From contig NZ_JANUDY010000009.1 in the NCBI RefSeq assembly GCF_024809975.1, positions 124,001 to 188,000 of the forward strand: DNA of 64,000 nt, in the 5' to 3' direction. The stretch is from Comamonas sp. BIGb0152 (GTDB lineage Bacteria > Pseudomonadota > Gammaproteobacteria > Burkholderiales > Burkholderiaceae_C). Under the pieces are notes generated by a model. It worked only from the letters and a program-made list of their open reading frames with translations, was not told where the DNA came from and ran no database searches. Positions 40,338-51,652 of the stretch are shown here, one piece after another; within the stretch, counting starts at the first letter, position 1, and each line of letters starts with the position of its first letter. The position numbers were made by a program, and so were the translations under genes.

Positions 40338-41423
40338 ATGCACGCACCTCTGATCATTGATATCGCCGGCAAGGCCTTGACCGATGCCGACCGCGCCCGC
40401 CTGTCACACCCGCTGGTGGGCGGCATCATCTTGTTTGCCCGCAACTGGGACAACCGCTCGGCGCTGGTGCAGCTGTGCGCGCAGATCAAGGCCGTCAAGC
40501 CGGATTTGCTGATCTGTGTGGACCATGAGGGCGGGCGCGTGCAGCGCTTTCGCACGGATGGCTTCACGCATATCCCGCCCATGCGCCACTTTGGCCAGAT
40601 GTGGATGGATGACGGCCAGGGCAGCCAACACCGCCCGGGCAGCGGCGCCATGCGGGCGATGAATGCGGCAACCGCGGCCGGCTTTGTGCTGGGCGCCGAG
40701 CTGCGCGCCTGCGCGGTGGATTTCAGCTTCACCCCAGTGCTGGATCTGGACTATGGCGAAAGCTCGGTCATCGGCGACCGCAGCTTTCACCGCGACCCGC
40801 GCGTGGTGGCGATGCTGGCCAAGAGCTTGATGCATGGCCTGCTGCAGGCGGGCATGGGCAACTGTGGCAAGCATTTCCCCGGACATGGTTTTGTCAAGGC
40901 CGACTCGCATGTCGACATCCCCGTTGATTCGCGGAGCTTGAGCGCGATTCTGGCCGAAGATGCCGCGCCCTATCCCTGGTTGAGCAGTGTGCTCACCGCC
41001 GTGATGCCGGCCCACGTCATCTATACCAAGGTAGACAAGCGCCCGGCTGGCTTTAGCGAGAAATGGCTCAAGGACGTGCTGCGCACGCGCCTGCGCTATG
41101 ACGGCGCCATCTTCAGCGACGACCTGAGCATGGAGGGCGCGCGCCGCATCAACTGCGAGGTGATCAGCTACACCGAGGCGGCGCTGGCCGCCTTGTCTGC
41201 CGGCTGCGACATGGTGCTGCTGTGCAACCAGAGCCTGGGCCTGGGCGCGCATGTGGATGAGCTGCTGGATGGCATGGACGAGGCACTGCGCAGTGGCCGC
41301 TGGCAGCCCGATGAGGATTCGGAATCGCGCCGCCTGGCGCTGCTGCCCGAGACGGTGCCCCAGCCCTGGGATGAGCTGATGCGCCAGCCCGCCTACCAGG
41401 ACGCGCTGGACCTGCTGGGCTAA
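40338..41423 (+). CDS. nagZ: Beta-N-acetylhexosaminidase NagZ
   Basis: A 361-residue cytoplasmic glycosyl hydrolase of family 3 that removes GlcNAc from anhydro-muropeptides in cell-wall recycling. The catalytic loop is KHFPGHG at residues 178-184, and the nucleophile is an Asp of FSDDLSM (261/262). DHEGGRVQRF at 62-71 binds the sugar. The product can influence AmpC-type beta-lactamase induction in species that have ampR; none is seen here. It ends the lepA cluster. Confidence 0.96.
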   Translation: MHAPLIIDIAGKALTDADRARLSHPLVGGIILFARNWDNRSALVQLCAQIKAVKPDLLICVDHEGGRVQRFRTDGFTHIPPMRHFGQMWMDDGQGSQHRPGSGAMRAMNAATAAGFVLGAELRACAVDFSFTPVLDLDYGESSVIGDRSFHRDPRVVAMLAKSLMHGLLQAGMGNCGKHFPGHGFVKADSHVDIPVDSRSLSAILAEDAAPYPWLSSVLTAVMPAHVIYTKVDKRPAGFSEKWLKDVLRTRLRYDGAIFSDDLSMEGARRINCEVISYTEAALAALSAGCDMVLLCNQSLGLGAHVDELLDGMDEALRSGRWQPDEDSESRRLALLPETVPQPWDELMRQPAYQDALDLLG

Positions 41424-41515
41424 CGGCCGCAGCTGCCTGGGTTGGGGCCGTTTAAGCCCCGCCTCAGCCGCGTCCCCTAAATTGCTCTTTGACCCCCACA
41501 GATGGCAAAGAGCAT

Positions 41516-43273
41516 ATGCCCCTTCAGCACTCCTTGCGCCGCATGGCGCTGGCCAGCCGCGAGACCTTGGCGCTTGCGCGGCCCTATTTTGTCTCCGAGG
41601 ACAAGCGCCGCGCCTGGAGCCTGTTGGCGGCGATCGTGGCGCTCAACCTGGCTGCCGTGTTCATGCTGGTGCAGATCAACGACTGGAACCGGCTGTTCTA
41701 CGACGCGCTGCAAAACAAGCAGGCCGATGTGTTTTGGCACCAGCTCTGGCGCTTTCTGTGGCTGGCCCTGGTCTACATCGTCATTGCGGTCTACAAGTTC
41801 TACCTGACCCAGCTGCTGCAGTGGCACTGGCGGCGCTGGCTGACCGCGCACCTGCAGGGCCGCTGGCTGGCCAACCAGGCCTTCTACCGCATGGAGCTGG
41901 GGCGCTACGCGGGCGGGCTGCAGGCGCCGGACAACCCTGACCAGCGCATCCAGGAAGACATCAACCTGTTCAGCAGCTACAGCGTGGCGCTCAGCATGGG
42001 CCTGTTGAATGCCCTGGTCACCTTTGTCAGCTTTGTCGGCATTCTCTGGGGCCTGAGCGCCGCGATGGACCTGAGCCTGCCTGCGGCGCTGGGCGGCGGC
42101 AGCCTGCATATTCCTGGCTTTATGGTCTGGATGGCCGTGGTCTACTGCCTGGTGGGCAGCGCCATATCGCTGTGGCTGGGCAAGCCCCAGGTGCGGCTCA
42201 ACAACCAGCAGCAGCGCCTGGAGGCCAACTACCGCCACCACATGATCCGGGTGCGCGAGCATGCCGAGGCGATTGCGATGGACGCAGGCGAGCGGGTGGA
42301 GGGTGAGCAGCTGCGCCTGCGCTTTGGCGATGTACTGGCCAACTACCTGCTGCTCATCAAGCAGCAAAAGCGCCTGGCCTGGTTCAGCAACTTCTTTGGC
42401 CAGGCCGCCGTGGTCTTTCCCTTCATCATTGCAGCGCCGCGCTTTTTCAGCGGTGCCATCCAGCTGGGCCAGCTGATGCAGATCGCCTCGGCCTTCAACC
42501 AGGTGCAGGATTCGCTCAGCTGGATCGTCAACAACTACAGCGATATTGCAGCATGGCGCGCCACCAGCCAGCGCCTGGCCAGCTTTGATGCGGGCCTGCG
42601 TGCGCAGGCCCAGCCGCAAGGCGCGGTACTGGAGGAGGGCGACCAGCTGCAAACCCAGGGCCTGCAGGTGGCGCTGCCCGATGGCCGGGTGGTCATCGAC
42701 CATGCCGACTTGCAGATCGACCCTGGCCAGCAGCTGCTGATCAGTGGCCGCTCGGGCAGTGGCAAATCCACCTTGCTGCGCAGCCTGGCGGGCATCTGGC
42801 CCTTTGCCAGCGGGTGGGTGCAGCGGCCGATGGACAGCATGTTCATCGCCCAGCGGCCTTACTTCCCCGAGGGCAGTCTGCGCCAGGCGCTGGCCTATCC
42901 GCAGCCTGCTCTTGCCTATGGCGATGCGCAGCTGCAAGCGGCCCTGCGTGCAGCACAACTGGCGCCGCTGGTGGCGCGGCTCGACGAAACCGCTGCCTGG
43001 AATGCCGTGCTCTCGGGCGGCGAGCAGCAGCGCCTGGCCATTGCGCGGGTGCTGCTCAAACGGCCTGCCTGGGTGTTTGCCGACGAGGCGACCAGTGCGC
43101 TGGACCAAGCCACGGAGGCGCAGGTCTATGGGCAACTGCAGCAACTGGTGCGCGAGCGCGGTGGCGCCCTGGTATCGGTGGCCCACCGCGACAGTGTGCA
43201 GGCCTTCCACGGCCAGCGCTGGCAGTTGGACCCGGCGCAGCGTGCGGTGCTGCCAGGCACTGTCTCACCGTGA
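41516..43273 (+). CDS. ABC transporter, fused SbmA/BacA-like membrane domain and ATPase (YddA type)
   Basis: A 585-residue half-transporter. The N-terminal SbmA/BacA-like domain has about six membrane helices (residues 25-340) with INDWNRLFYDALQNK and APDNPDQRIQEDI. The ATPase has Walker A GRSGSGKST near residue 420, signature LSGGEQQRLAIARVLL and Walker B VFADEATSALD. Related proteins take up peptides, cobalamin or very-long-chain acyl groups; the cargo is not predictable here. AAAGAG before the ATG supports this start; a TTG nine codons upstream is less likely. Confidence 0.9.
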   Translation: MPLQHSLRRMALASRETLALARPYFVSEDKRRAWSLLAAIVALNLAAVFMLVQINDWNRLFYDALQNKQADVFWHQLWRFLWLALVYIVIAVYKFYLTQLLQWHWRRWLTAHLQGRWLANQAFYRMELGRYAGGLQAPDNPDQRIQEDINLFSSYSVALSMGLLNALVTFVSFVGILWGLSAAMDLSLPAALGGGSLHIPGFMVWMAVVYCLVGSAISLWLGKPQVRLNNQQQRLEANYRHHMIRVREHAEAIAMDAGERVEGEQLRLRFGDVLANYLLLIKQQKRLAWFSNFFGQAAVVFPFIIAAPRFFSGAIQLGQLMQIASAFNQVQDSLSWIVNNYSDIAAWRATSQRLASFDAGLRAQAQPQGAVLEEGDQLQTQGLQVALPDGRVVIDHADLQIDPGQQLLISGRSGSGKSTLLRSLAGIWPFASGWVQRPMDSMFIAQRPYFPEGSLRQALAYPQPALAYGDAQLQAALRAAQLAPLVARLDETAAWNAVLSGGEQQRLAIARVLLKRPAWVFADEATSALDQATEAQVYGQLQQLVRERGGALVSVAHRDSVQAFHGQRWQLDPAQRAVLPGTVSP

Positions 43274-43280
43274 TCGGCCC

Positions 43281-43308
43281 AGAAAAATGCCTGCACAAGG
43301 CAGGCATT
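43281..43308 (-). terminator. Intrinsic terminator for the DUF1328 gene
   Basis: AATGCCTGC and GCAGGCATT form a 9-bp stem with a five-base loop; on the minus strand the stem runs into TTTTTC. It lies 24 bp after the DUF1328 stop. It sits in the 58-bp convergent gap and may also slow transcription from the ABC transporter gene. Confidence 0.85.
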
Positions 43309-43331
43309 CGAGTCTGGGGTTGCGGTGCAGT

Positions 43332-43505
43332 TTAGGCGACGGCGCCGACGCCCAGCAGGGCAATCACCAGGAAAATCACCGTGATGGCAATGAAGATGAA
43401 GAAAAGGATCTTGGCAATGCCCGCCGCGCCCGAGGCAACGCCGGTAAAGCCGAACACACCCGCCAGCAGCGAGATCACCGCAAAAATAATGGCCCACTTC
43501 AGCAT
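43332..43505 (-). CDS. DUF1328 small membrane protein (YtjA type)
   Basis: A 57-residue hydrophobic protein with two membrane helices (about residues 4-20 and 31-53) around a [20 protein letters not shown] segment, the DUF1328/YtjA pattern. A near-perfect AGGAGGT ribosome-binding site lies seven bases before the ATG, the strongest site I noticed in the window, suggesting high expression. Members are often stress-induced, but their function is not known. It has its own terminator. Confidence 0.9.
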   Translation of the reverse strand: MLKWAIIFAVISLLAGVFGFTGVASGAAGIAKILFFIFIAITVIFLVIALLGVGAVA

Positions 43506-43631
43506 CGAACACCTCCTGTTGTCATGTGATGCTTGATCTTAAACAGCGGCTCTGGGCGCCGCCGTGGGCCGAAGATGTAAGTAGAGGTAGGCTGGCGCTG
43601 ACAGCCGCTGGCCGGGTGCCGCGTGCTCCCA

Positions 43632-44255
43632 TCAAGGGACGGCGGGCGTATCTGCGGGTGCGGCGGGGCTGGCCGCAGGCGGCTGCTGGGGCGGTGGGTC
43701 ATCGGTCCAGCGGCGCACCACCTTTTGGAAGATATGGGTGTTGGGGATCTGCAGTACCACGCTTTGGCTGCTGTCGGCCACAAAGTCTTCGAGGGTGGTG
43801 TAGAGCATGTTGATGTCCACCACCCGGCCCTTGGCGCCGGGCTTGTCCAGCCCGTCGAGCACCTCGATGTAGTCGCCCAGGCGGTAGGGGCGCACGGTGA
43901 AGATCAGCACCGCGCAGAAGAAGTTGGACAGCACGCTCCAGGCGGCAAAAAAGGCCACCGCGCCTACGGCTGCAAAGCCCGAGAAGGCCGTCCACAGCAC
44001 GGTGGCGCTGACCCCCATGCGCTCCAGAATCAGCAGGCAGGTGCCGCCAATGATGAGCCAGCGCACGAGGCCCTTGATGGGCACGGCCAGCTCCAGCGGC
44101 CAGTGGTAGTGCTGGGCGATGCGGGTGATGAGCTTGCGGGTGACATAGTTGAGCGTGATGGCCAGCAGCAGGACCAGGGTGATCTGCATGGCGGGCACGA
44201 TGATGTCCACCCATTCGGTGGCCCATTCGGGGATCAGGAGTTTGAGTCGGTTCAT
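43632..44255 (-). CDS. Small MscS-family mechanosensitive channel
   Basis: A 207-residue membrane protein with three hydrophobic segments (about 18-36, 62-80 and 84-118). The pore-lining third helix matches MscS (AFSGFAAVGAVAFFAAWSVLSNFF). The beta domain follows (RPYRLGDYIEVL, KGRVVDINMLYTTLE, QIPNTHIF). The C-terminal cage domain is missing; the protein ends in a Pro/Ala tail. Short versions like this are common in betaproteobacteria. It should form a tension-gated channel, but gating without the cage may differ. Confidence 0.88.
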   Translation of the reverse strand: MNRLKLLIPEWATEWVDIIVPAMQITLVLLLAITLNYVTRKLITRIAQHYHWPLELAVPIKGLVRWLIIGGTCLLILERMGVSATVLWTAFSGFAAVGAVAFFAAWSVLSNFFCAVLIFTVRPYRLGDYIEVLDGLDKPGAKGRVVDINMLYTTLEDFVADSSQSVVLQIPNTHIFQKVVRRWTDDPPPQQPPAASPAAPADTPAVP

Positions 44256-44337
44256 GGCGGGAGCGGGGAGCGCAGCGGGCGCCAGAGGGGCCCGTGCTTG
44301 GTGATCTTTTGATTATCGGCGAGGGGAGGCGCTGGGT

Positions 44338-45354
44338 TCAGGCCAATGGCCGCTGGCTTTCATGGGCGCGGCAGGCCTCATCGTGCCAATCGACCAGGGC
44401 CTGGATGTCGGCCGCCACCATGCCGGTCTGCCCCAGCTGCGCAATGAACTGGCAGGCGCTGTACTGCGCCGCCTGCTTGTCATAGGTGTGCGTCCAGTCG
44501 GCCCGGGCGGCCAGCTGGTTGCCGGCCACCGGCCAGCGGCGCACCTGGGGGCTGGGGCCGGACATGTCCATGCGCCAGGGCTTGCCAGTGACACGGGCGC
44601 GAAAGCACTGCTGCTGCAGGCACAAGCGCTGGTAGATCGGGTCTACCTGCAGGGCGGAGAACAAGGCCTGCACTGCACTGTCGCTGGGCAGCATGGTCTG
44701 GTGGGTCACGATGATGCGCAATCCCTTGGGTGTGCTGTAGATGCGCAGGCCCCAGTCCGGGTGCTGCTGGCTGAAGGCGGTCACGCGCTCCAGCGCTGCT
44801 TGGCGCGGATCGGCGCGCCCGGCCAGCTTTTGCCTTGCTGCCAGCCAGCGTTTGAGCCAGCGGGCGAGCACCAGGGCAGCGCCTGCCAGAACCACGGCAG
44901 CCACCAGGGCCGCGCCCAAGGCAAACAGCACGAAGCACACGGCCAGTGCCATGGCTGCCGTAATGAGCAGCAGCGCGGGGCTGGGCGGCGTGGGCGCTGG
45001 AGGGAAGTCCATGTCAGCGATGGCGACGTGGGGGGTGTTGAGGCAGTGCGCACCGTAGCTGTTGCGGGTCATCACCGTCTGGCCACGCTGCGCAAGAATC
45101 TCTTCTCGGATGGGGGTCTGGTCGTTCAGGCCGTATTCGCCCAGCCGCTCCATGCGCTGAAAGCGGGCATCCAGGTTGCGCCGCTGCGGAGCGTTGAACA
45201 CCTGGTCGAGCGCGGCCTGGGCGCGCTCCTGGGCATGGGCTTGCGCGGCCTGTGCGCTCTGGTCGGACCAGCCCCAGCGTTGTACGGTGGCACCATGGCG
45301 GCGGCCGGTTTCATGGCGCAGGCGCGTTTGCGCCCAGTAGCGGGGTATTTGCAT
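44338..45354 (-). CDS. Conserved hypothetical membrane protein
   Basis: A 338-residue protein I do not recognise as a named family. Residues 1-100 are Gln/Arg/Ala-rich and hydrophilic (MQIPRYWAQTRLRHETGRRHGATVQRWGWS at the start, described in part). Two adjacent membrane helices lie at about 126-165, and a soluble C-terminal domain contains a strand-rich core (LRIYSTPKGLRIIVTHQT) and several Cys near residue 245. There is no signal peptide. It stands between mscS and the lysS terminator as a likely single gene. Confidence 0.75.
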   Translation of the reverse strand: MQIPRYWAQTRLRHETGRRHGATVQRWGWSDQSAQAAQAHAQERAQAALDQVFNAPQRRNLDARFQRMERLGEYGLNDQTPIREEILAQRGQTVMTRNSYGAHCLNTPHVAIADMDFPPAPTPPSPALLLITAAMALAVCFVLFALGAALVAAVVLAGAALVLARWLKRWLAARQKLAGRADPRQAALERVTAFSQQHPDWGLRIYSTPKGLRIIVTHQTMLPSDSAVQALFSALQVDPIYQRLCLQQQCFRARVTGKPWRMDMSGPSPQVRRWPVAGNQLAARADWTHTYDKQAAQYSACQFIAQLGQTGMVAADIQALVDWHDEACRAHESQRPLA

Positions 45355-45385
45355 GCAGGCCAGTATATCGGCGGCAGGCGGGCAT

Positions 45386-45425
45386 GAAAAAGCGGCATAG
45401 GCGCTTGGGACAGCCTATGCCGCTT
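45386..45425 (-). terminator. Intrinsic terminator after lysS
   Basis: AAGCGGCATAGGC and GCCTATGCCGCTT form a perfect 13-bp stem with a ten-base loop. On the minus strand the stem is followed by TTTTTCATG. It lies 36 bp after the lysS stop. Confidence 0.93.
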
Positions 45426-45460
45426 GGCGCTGCTGGCAGGCCGAGGGCCTGCGGGGCGCG

Positions 45461-47002
45461 TTATTGCTCGCGGCGCAGCGCCGGGAACAAGATGATGTCG
45501 CGGATGCTGGCGCTGTCAGTCAGCAGCATCATGAAGCGGTCGATACCGATGCCGCAGCCGCCGGTGGGGGGCATGCCGTACTCCAGCGCACGCACAAAGT
45601 CGTGGTCGTAGTACATGGCTTCGTCATCGCCGCTATCCTTGGCAGCGACCTGGGCATTGAAGCGGGCGGCCTGGTCTTCGGCGTCGTTCAGCTCCGAGAA
45701 GCCATTGCCGAATTCGCGTCCGGTGATGTAGAGCTCAAAGCGCTCGGTCACTTCGGGGCGGTCATCGTTGGCGCGGGCCAGGGGGCTGATCTCGGTCGGG
45801 TGCTCCATGATGAAGGTGGGGTTCCAGAGCTTGTCTTCGACCGTTTCTTCGAAGTACAGCACCTGCAGGCTGGCCAGGGTGCGGCCCGCCAGCTTGTCCT
45901 TGTCTTCCTTCATGCCCAGCTTCTTCAAGGCATTGGTGAGCCATTCGCGGTTGCCCACGTTCTCGCCGGCATCGGTGTACTTGACGATGGCTTCGGTGAT
46001 GGTCAGGCGCTCGAAGGGCTGGGTCAGGTCCACCGGCTTGCCGCCGTAGGTCAGCTCCAGGGTGCCCACGGCCTTCATCGCCGCATCGCGGATCAGCGCT
46101 TCGGTGTAGTCCATCAGGTCGCGGTAGTTCCAGTAGGCCGCGTAGAACTCCATCATCGTGAACTCGGGGTTGTGGCGCACCGACACCCCTTCGTTGCGGA
46201 AGTTGCGGTTGATCTCGAACACGCGCTCGAAGCCGCCCACGATCAGGCGCTTGAGGTAGAGCTCAGGCGCAATGCGCAGGTACATCTCCTGGTCCAGCGC
46301 ATTGTGGTGGGTGATGAAGGGCTTGGCATTGGCACCACCGGGGATGGGGTGCAGCATCGGGGTTTCCACTTCCAGGAAGCCGTGCTCGACCATGAACTCA
46401 CGGATGCCGGAGACCGCCTTGGAGCGGGCCACAAAGCGCTTGCGCGCTTCTTCATCGGTCATCAGGTCGACGTAGCGCTGGCGCACCTTCTGCTCCAGAT
46501 CGGCCATGCCGTGGAACTTGTCGGGCATGGGGCGCAGGCTCTTGGTGAGCATGCGGATCTTGCTGACCTTGATCGACAATTCGCCGGTCTTGGTCTTCAT
46601 CAGCAGGCCTTCGGCGCCGATGATGTCGCCCAGATCCCACTTCTTGAAGTCGGCATAGATCTCTTCACCGACGGTATCGCGGGTGACGTAGAGCTGGATG
46701 CGGCCGGTGGCATCTTGCACGGTGGCAAAGCTGGCCTTGCCCATGACGCGCTTGAGCATCATGCGCCCGCCCACGCTCACCGTGATGGCGGCGGCTTCCA
46801 GGTCGGTGGCATCCTTGTCCGCATGGGCGGCAATCAGCTCGGCTGCGCGGTCGGCGGGCTTGAAGTCATTGGGGAAAGCCACACCTTTGCCTTGGCGCTG
46901 TGCTTCGCGCAGGGCTTTGAGTTTTTCGCGGCGCTCGGCAATCAGTTGGTTTTCGTCCTGCGCAACCGGCGCGGTCTCGGGAGTGGTGTGGTTTTCAGAC
47001 AT
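45461..47002 (-). CDS. lysS: Lysyl-tRNA synthetase (class II)
   Basis: A 513-residue class II synthetase. The N-terminal OB-fold anticodon-binding domain is around residues 65-175 ([20 protein letters not shown]). Motif 2 is [20 protein letters not shown] and motif 3 [15 protein letters not shown] at the end. The start [28 protein letters not shown] (in part) fits the family; codons upstream code for a basic stretch without similarity. It is divergent from yggT, with a 255-bp gap in which I see no gene. Confidence 0.97.
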   Translation of the reverse strand: MSENHTTPETAPVAQDENQLIAERREKLKALREAQRQGKGVAFPNDFKPADRAAELIAAHADKDATDLEAAAITVSVGGRMMLKRVMGKASFATVQDATGRIQLYVTRDTVGEEIYADFKKWDLGDIIGAEGLLMKTKTGELSIKVSKIRMLTKSLRPMPDKFHGMADLEQKVRQRYVDLMTDEEARKRFVARSKAVSGIREFMVEHGFLEVETPMLHPIPGGANAKPFITHHNALDQEMYLRIAPELYLKRLIVGGFERVFEINRNFRNEGVSVRHNPEFTMMEFYAAYWNYRDLMDYTEALIRDAAMKAVGTLELTYGGKPVDLTQPFERLTITEAIVKYTDAGENVGNREWLTNALKKLGMKEDKDKLAGRTLASLQVLYFEETVEDKLWNPTFIMEHPTEISPLARANDDRPEVTERFELYITGREFGNGFSELNDAEDQAARFNAQVAAKDSGDDEAMYYDHDFVRALEYGMPPTGGCGIGIDRFMMLLTDSASIRDIILFPALRREQ

Positions 47003-47257
47003 GAAGAGGCCAGCATTGCGCTGGTGAACGGCCAAAACCTGCCATTTTAAGATTTTTCGCAGGCCCTGTGCCCGCAAAAGCCGTAGTGTCCGACTGCTGC
47101 GCCGCTTTTCGTCCCTGGCGGCCTGGGGGATTTGCCGGTCCAGGCGCTGCCCGGGGCCATAAAATATCCGCACCAAGCCCTTTGCCATTGGCTTGCCAGC
47201 TTCCTTTTACATAGCAGATCACATCGCAAACGGGATGGCCCCCGACTGGAAACACCC

Positions 47258-47815
47258 ATGCTTTTTCAAATCCTGTCCCTGCTGCTCAATATCGCCGGTG
47301 GCCTGCTGACTGGCGCCTGCCTGCTGCGCTGGTACATGCAGTACCAGCGCGTGTCCTTCAACAACCCCCTGGGGCAGCTGGTGCTGGCGCTGACCAGCTG
47401 GATGGTGCTGCCCTTGCGCAGGATCACCAAGGGCCTGCCGGGTGGTGACTGGGCCAGCATCTTGGGCGCTTGGCTGGTGCAGCTGCTGCAGTTTGTGCTG
47501 CTGTGGCTGCTCTCGGGCGGCCTGGCATCGCTGGTGTCGGTGCTGGTGGTGGCCACTATTGGCGTGGTCAATATCGCCATTTCCACGATGGTGGTCATCA
47601 CCCTGGTGCATGCGGTGCTGTCCTGGCTGGCCTCGGGCAATGCGGTGATGAACGCGCTGTTCTACCAGCTCACCGCCCCGCTGCTGCGCCCCTTGCGCAA
47701 GATCATTCCGCTGGTCGGCGGGGTCGATCTCTCGCCCATCGCGCTGTTGGTGGGCTTGCAGATCATCTCCATCATGCTGGCGCACTTGCAGTCGAGCTTG
47801 CTGATGGCCGTGTGA
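47258..47815 (+). CDS. YggT family membrane protein
   Basis: A 185-residue inner-membrane protein made of two YggT units, each with two membrane helices. The pattern W-Y-M-Q-Y near residue 28 and TSWMVLPLRRITKGLPG at about 47-63 is repeated as VLSWLASGNAVMNALFYQLTAPLLRP at about 124-149. YggT proteins are linked to osmotic or ion homeostasis and, in relatives, to cell division or photosystem assembly. The start MLFQILSLLLNIAGG follows a GA-rich site. Confidence 0.88.
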   Translation: MLFQILSLLLNIAGGLLTGACLLRWYMQYQRVSFNNPLGQLVLALTSWMVLPLRRITKGLPGGDWASILGAWLVQLLQFVLLWLLSGGLASLVSVLVVATIGVVNIAISTMVVITLVHAVLSWLASGNAVMNALFYQLTAPLLRPLRKIIPLVGGVDLSPIALLVGLQIISIMLAHLQSSLLMAV

Positions 47816-47850
47816 TGCCGTAGTGGGCGCCAGCCAGGGCCCAGACGCAG

Positions 47851-47873
47851 AAAAACCGCCATAGGCGGTTTTC
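47851..47873. terminator. Bidirectional terminator between yggT and accD
   Basis: AAAACCGCC-ATA-GGCGGTTTT gives a T-run on both strands. It lies 36 bp after yggT and 36 bp after accD, which converge here. Confidence 0.9.
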
Positions 47874-47908
47874 TTGGGGTTAGCGGCCCGGGCAGGCCGC
47901 AAGGCGCA

Positions 47909-48781
47909 TCAGGAGACAGCGTCAGCCGGCAGGCGCTGCAGCATCGCCAGGCTGCTGGCAATGCGGTCGCGCAGCTCGCGGCGGTCCACGATCATGTCTA
48001 CGCCACCCTTTTGCTGCAGGAACTCGGCGCGCTGGAAGCCTTCAGGCAGCTTCACACGCACGGTATTCTCGATCACGCGTGGGCCGGCAAAGCCGATCAG
48101 CGCCTTGGGTTCGGCCATGACGATATCGCCCATAAAGGCAAAACCGGCAGACACGCCACCCATGGTGGGGTCGGTCAGCACGCTGACGTAGGGCAGGCCC
48201 TTTTTGGCAAAGCGGGTCAAGGCGGCATTGGTCTTGGCCATTTGCATCAGGCTGAGCAGGCCTTCTTGCATGCGGGCGCCGCCGGTAGCGGTGAAGCACA
48301 CAAAAGGCACTTTTTGCTCGATGGCGGTTTCGACGCCGCGCACAAAGCGCTCGCCAACGACCGAGCCCATGGATCCGCCCATGAATTCGAACTCGAAGCA
48401 GGCAACGACCAGGTTGATGCTCTTGACCGAGCCACCCATCACCACCAGCGCATCGGTCTCACCGGTGTTCTCCAGCGCTTCTTTGAGGCGCTCGGGGTAC
48501 TTGCGGCTGTCCTTGAACTTGAGCGCATCGACGGGCAGCACTTCCTGGCCAATCTCGTAGCGGCCTTCGGCGTCGAGGAACTGGTTCAGGCGTGCACGCG
48601 CCGACATGCGGTGGTGGTGGCTGCACTTGGGGCAGACATTGAAGTTGTGCTCCAGGTCGGCCTTATACAGCACGGCTTCGCAGGCAGGGCACTTGATCCA
48701 CAGGCCTTCGGGCATCTGGCGGCGATCGGCCGGGTCAGTGTGCTGGATCTTGGCGGGTAACAGTTTCTCTAGCCAGGACAT
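47909..48781 (-). CDS. accD: Acetyl-CoA carboxylase carboxyltransferase subunit beta
   Basis: A 290-residue beta subunit that, with AccA, transfers CO2 from biotin to acetyl-CoA, the first step of fatty-acid synthesis. The zinc ribbon cysteines are 31, 34, 50 and 53. The crotonase-type core has [19 protein letters not shown] and [27 protein letters not shown] is the ribosome-binding site for the ATG at 48781. It follows trpA by 60 bp, the usual order, and ends at the shared terminator. Confidence 0.97.
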   Translation of the reverse strand: MSWLEKLLPAKIQHTDPADRRQMPEGLWIKCPACEAVLYKADLEHNFNVCPKCSHHHRMSARARLNQFLDAEGRYEIGQEVLPVDALKFKDSRKYPERLKEALENTGETDALVVMGGSVKSINLVVACFEFEFMGGSMGSVVGERFVRGVETAIEQKVPFVCFTATGGARMQEGLLSLMQMAKTNAALTRFAKKGLPYVSVLTDPTMGGVSAGFAFMGDIVMAEPKALIGFAGPRVIENTVRVKLPEGFQRAEFLQQKGGVDMIVDRRELRDRIASSLAMLQRLPADAVS

Positions 48782-48841
48782 GGTTGTTTTCCTTTGCTCT
48801 CGCACGCGTGGGGCTGCGCTCTGCGCAGCCCAGGAGGCGCA

Positions 48842-49647
48842 TTATGCGTCAAGCGCCTTGCGGATGCCACGCAAAAAATCGGCGACCAGCGCCACGACCT
48901 TTTCGTGGGGCTGGTTTTCGATCAGCTGGATGATGCGGGTGCCGATCACGACAGCATCGGCCACTTTGCCGATGGCCTGTGCCGTCTGCGCATCGCGAAT
49001 GCCAAAGCCCACGCCCACAGGGATGTGCACATGCTGGCGGATCAGCGGCAGCATGGCCTCGACCGCTGCGGTGTCGAGCGTGCCGGCACCGGTCACGCCC
49101 TTGAGCGAGACATAGTACACATAGCCACTGGCCACGCGCGCCACTTGCTGCATGCGCTCGGGGGTCGAGGTGGGCGCCAGCAGGAAGATGAGGTCCATGC
49201 CATGCGCACGCAGATCGGCCGCAAAGGCTTCGCATTCTTCGGGCGGGTAGTCTACCACCAGCAGGCCATCCACACCGGCAGCGGCCGCATCGCGCACAAA
49301 GGCGCCGCTGCCGTTGATCTGCTCATAGCGCTCAACCGGGTTGGCGTAACCCATCAGCACCACCGGCGTGATGTTGTCCTTCAGGCGGAACTCGGCCACC
49401 ATGGCCAGCACCTGCTTCATGCCAATGCCCAGCGCCAGCGCTTTCTCGCCCGCCTTCTGGATGACGATGCCGTCGGCCATGGGGTCGGAAAAGGGCACGC
49501 CCAGCTCGATCACATCGGCACCGGCATCCACCATGCCGTGCATCAGCGCGGGGGTGATGTCGGCAAACGGGAAGCCGGCGGTGACATAGGGAATCAAGGC
49601 CTTGCGGCCGGCCAGCGTCAGCTGGTCGAAAGTTGCGGCAATACGGC

Positions 49648-49651
<4 letters not shown>
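48842..49651 (-). CDS. trpA: Tryptophan synthase alpha subunit
   Basis: A 269-residue TIM barrel that splits indole-3-glycerol phosphate and passes indole to TrpB. The catalytic pair Glu49 ([10 protein letters not shown]) and Asp60 (ADG) has exactly the Salmonella numbering. The phosphate-binding GVGFGI and VIGTRI motifs are present near the end. The ATG overlaps the trpB stop as ATGA, typical of coupled trpBA. Confidence 0.97.
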
Positions 49652-50908
<1,257 letters not shown>

Positions 50909-50916
<8 letters not shown>

Positions 50917-51640
50917 GGAAGGGATTCTTGGCAAGTAGTGTGTCGGCGGCGCGTACGGCAGCGACAAACTGTTGGATTTTTTCGGCGTCCTTGGTGCCCT
51001 TGATGGCCTTGCCATCGGCACCGGTCATCTCAACGCCGGAGCTGACATCCACCGCGAGCGAGATGCAGCGCGGTCTGACTTGCACAATGCCATCGGTCAC
51101 GTTTGCAGGCGTGAGTCCACCAGACAAAACGAGATGAGAGGCTACGTTTGTTGGAAGCAGTGACCAATTGAATGCTTTGCCGCCGCCGCCGAATCCCTCG
51201 ACATGGGCGTCGAGCAAGATGGCCTTGGCGTGTGAATAACGATGGGCATATTCTACGAGGTCAAACTGCAGTGCAGCGTCGCCTAGGGGTATGCGCGCAG
51301 CGCGCAAAAAGCTGCGCTCGCCGCCGCCGGTGGATGCCAGGCACTGTTCTGGGCTCTCGTCTCCGTGGAACTGCGCCATCGCGCCGGGCACCTGGGCGCA
51401 GGCCGCCATCACCTGGACAGGGGATTCATTGACAAACAGCAGCACCGGCGTCACAAAAGCGGGCAGGCGGCGTGCCAGCTCGGCGGCGCGCTTGACGCTC
51501 ACGGCCCGGGGGCTGGCGGGGTAGAGCACAAAGCCGATGGCATCGGCCCCGGCGGCCACGGCCGCGTCCACATCTTGCTCGCGGGTCAGCCCGCAGATCT
51601 TGATGCGGGTGCGGCCCGCTGTGGCGTGGATGGCAGTCAT
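50909..51640 (-). CDS. trpF: Phosphoribosylanthranilate isomerase
   Basis: A 243-residue TIM-barrel isomerase of tryptophan synthesis. The general base Cys16 is in KICGLT and the acid Asp in AVDVSSGVE. It is longer than usual (about 205-210) because of an insertion near residues 120-150 ([20 protein letters not shown] region) and an Ala-rich C-terminus. It forms one unit with trpB and trpA, while the rest of the pathway (trpE, trpG, trpD, trpC) is not in the window. Confidence 0.95.
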
Positions 51641-51652
51641 GGGGGTCCTTGT

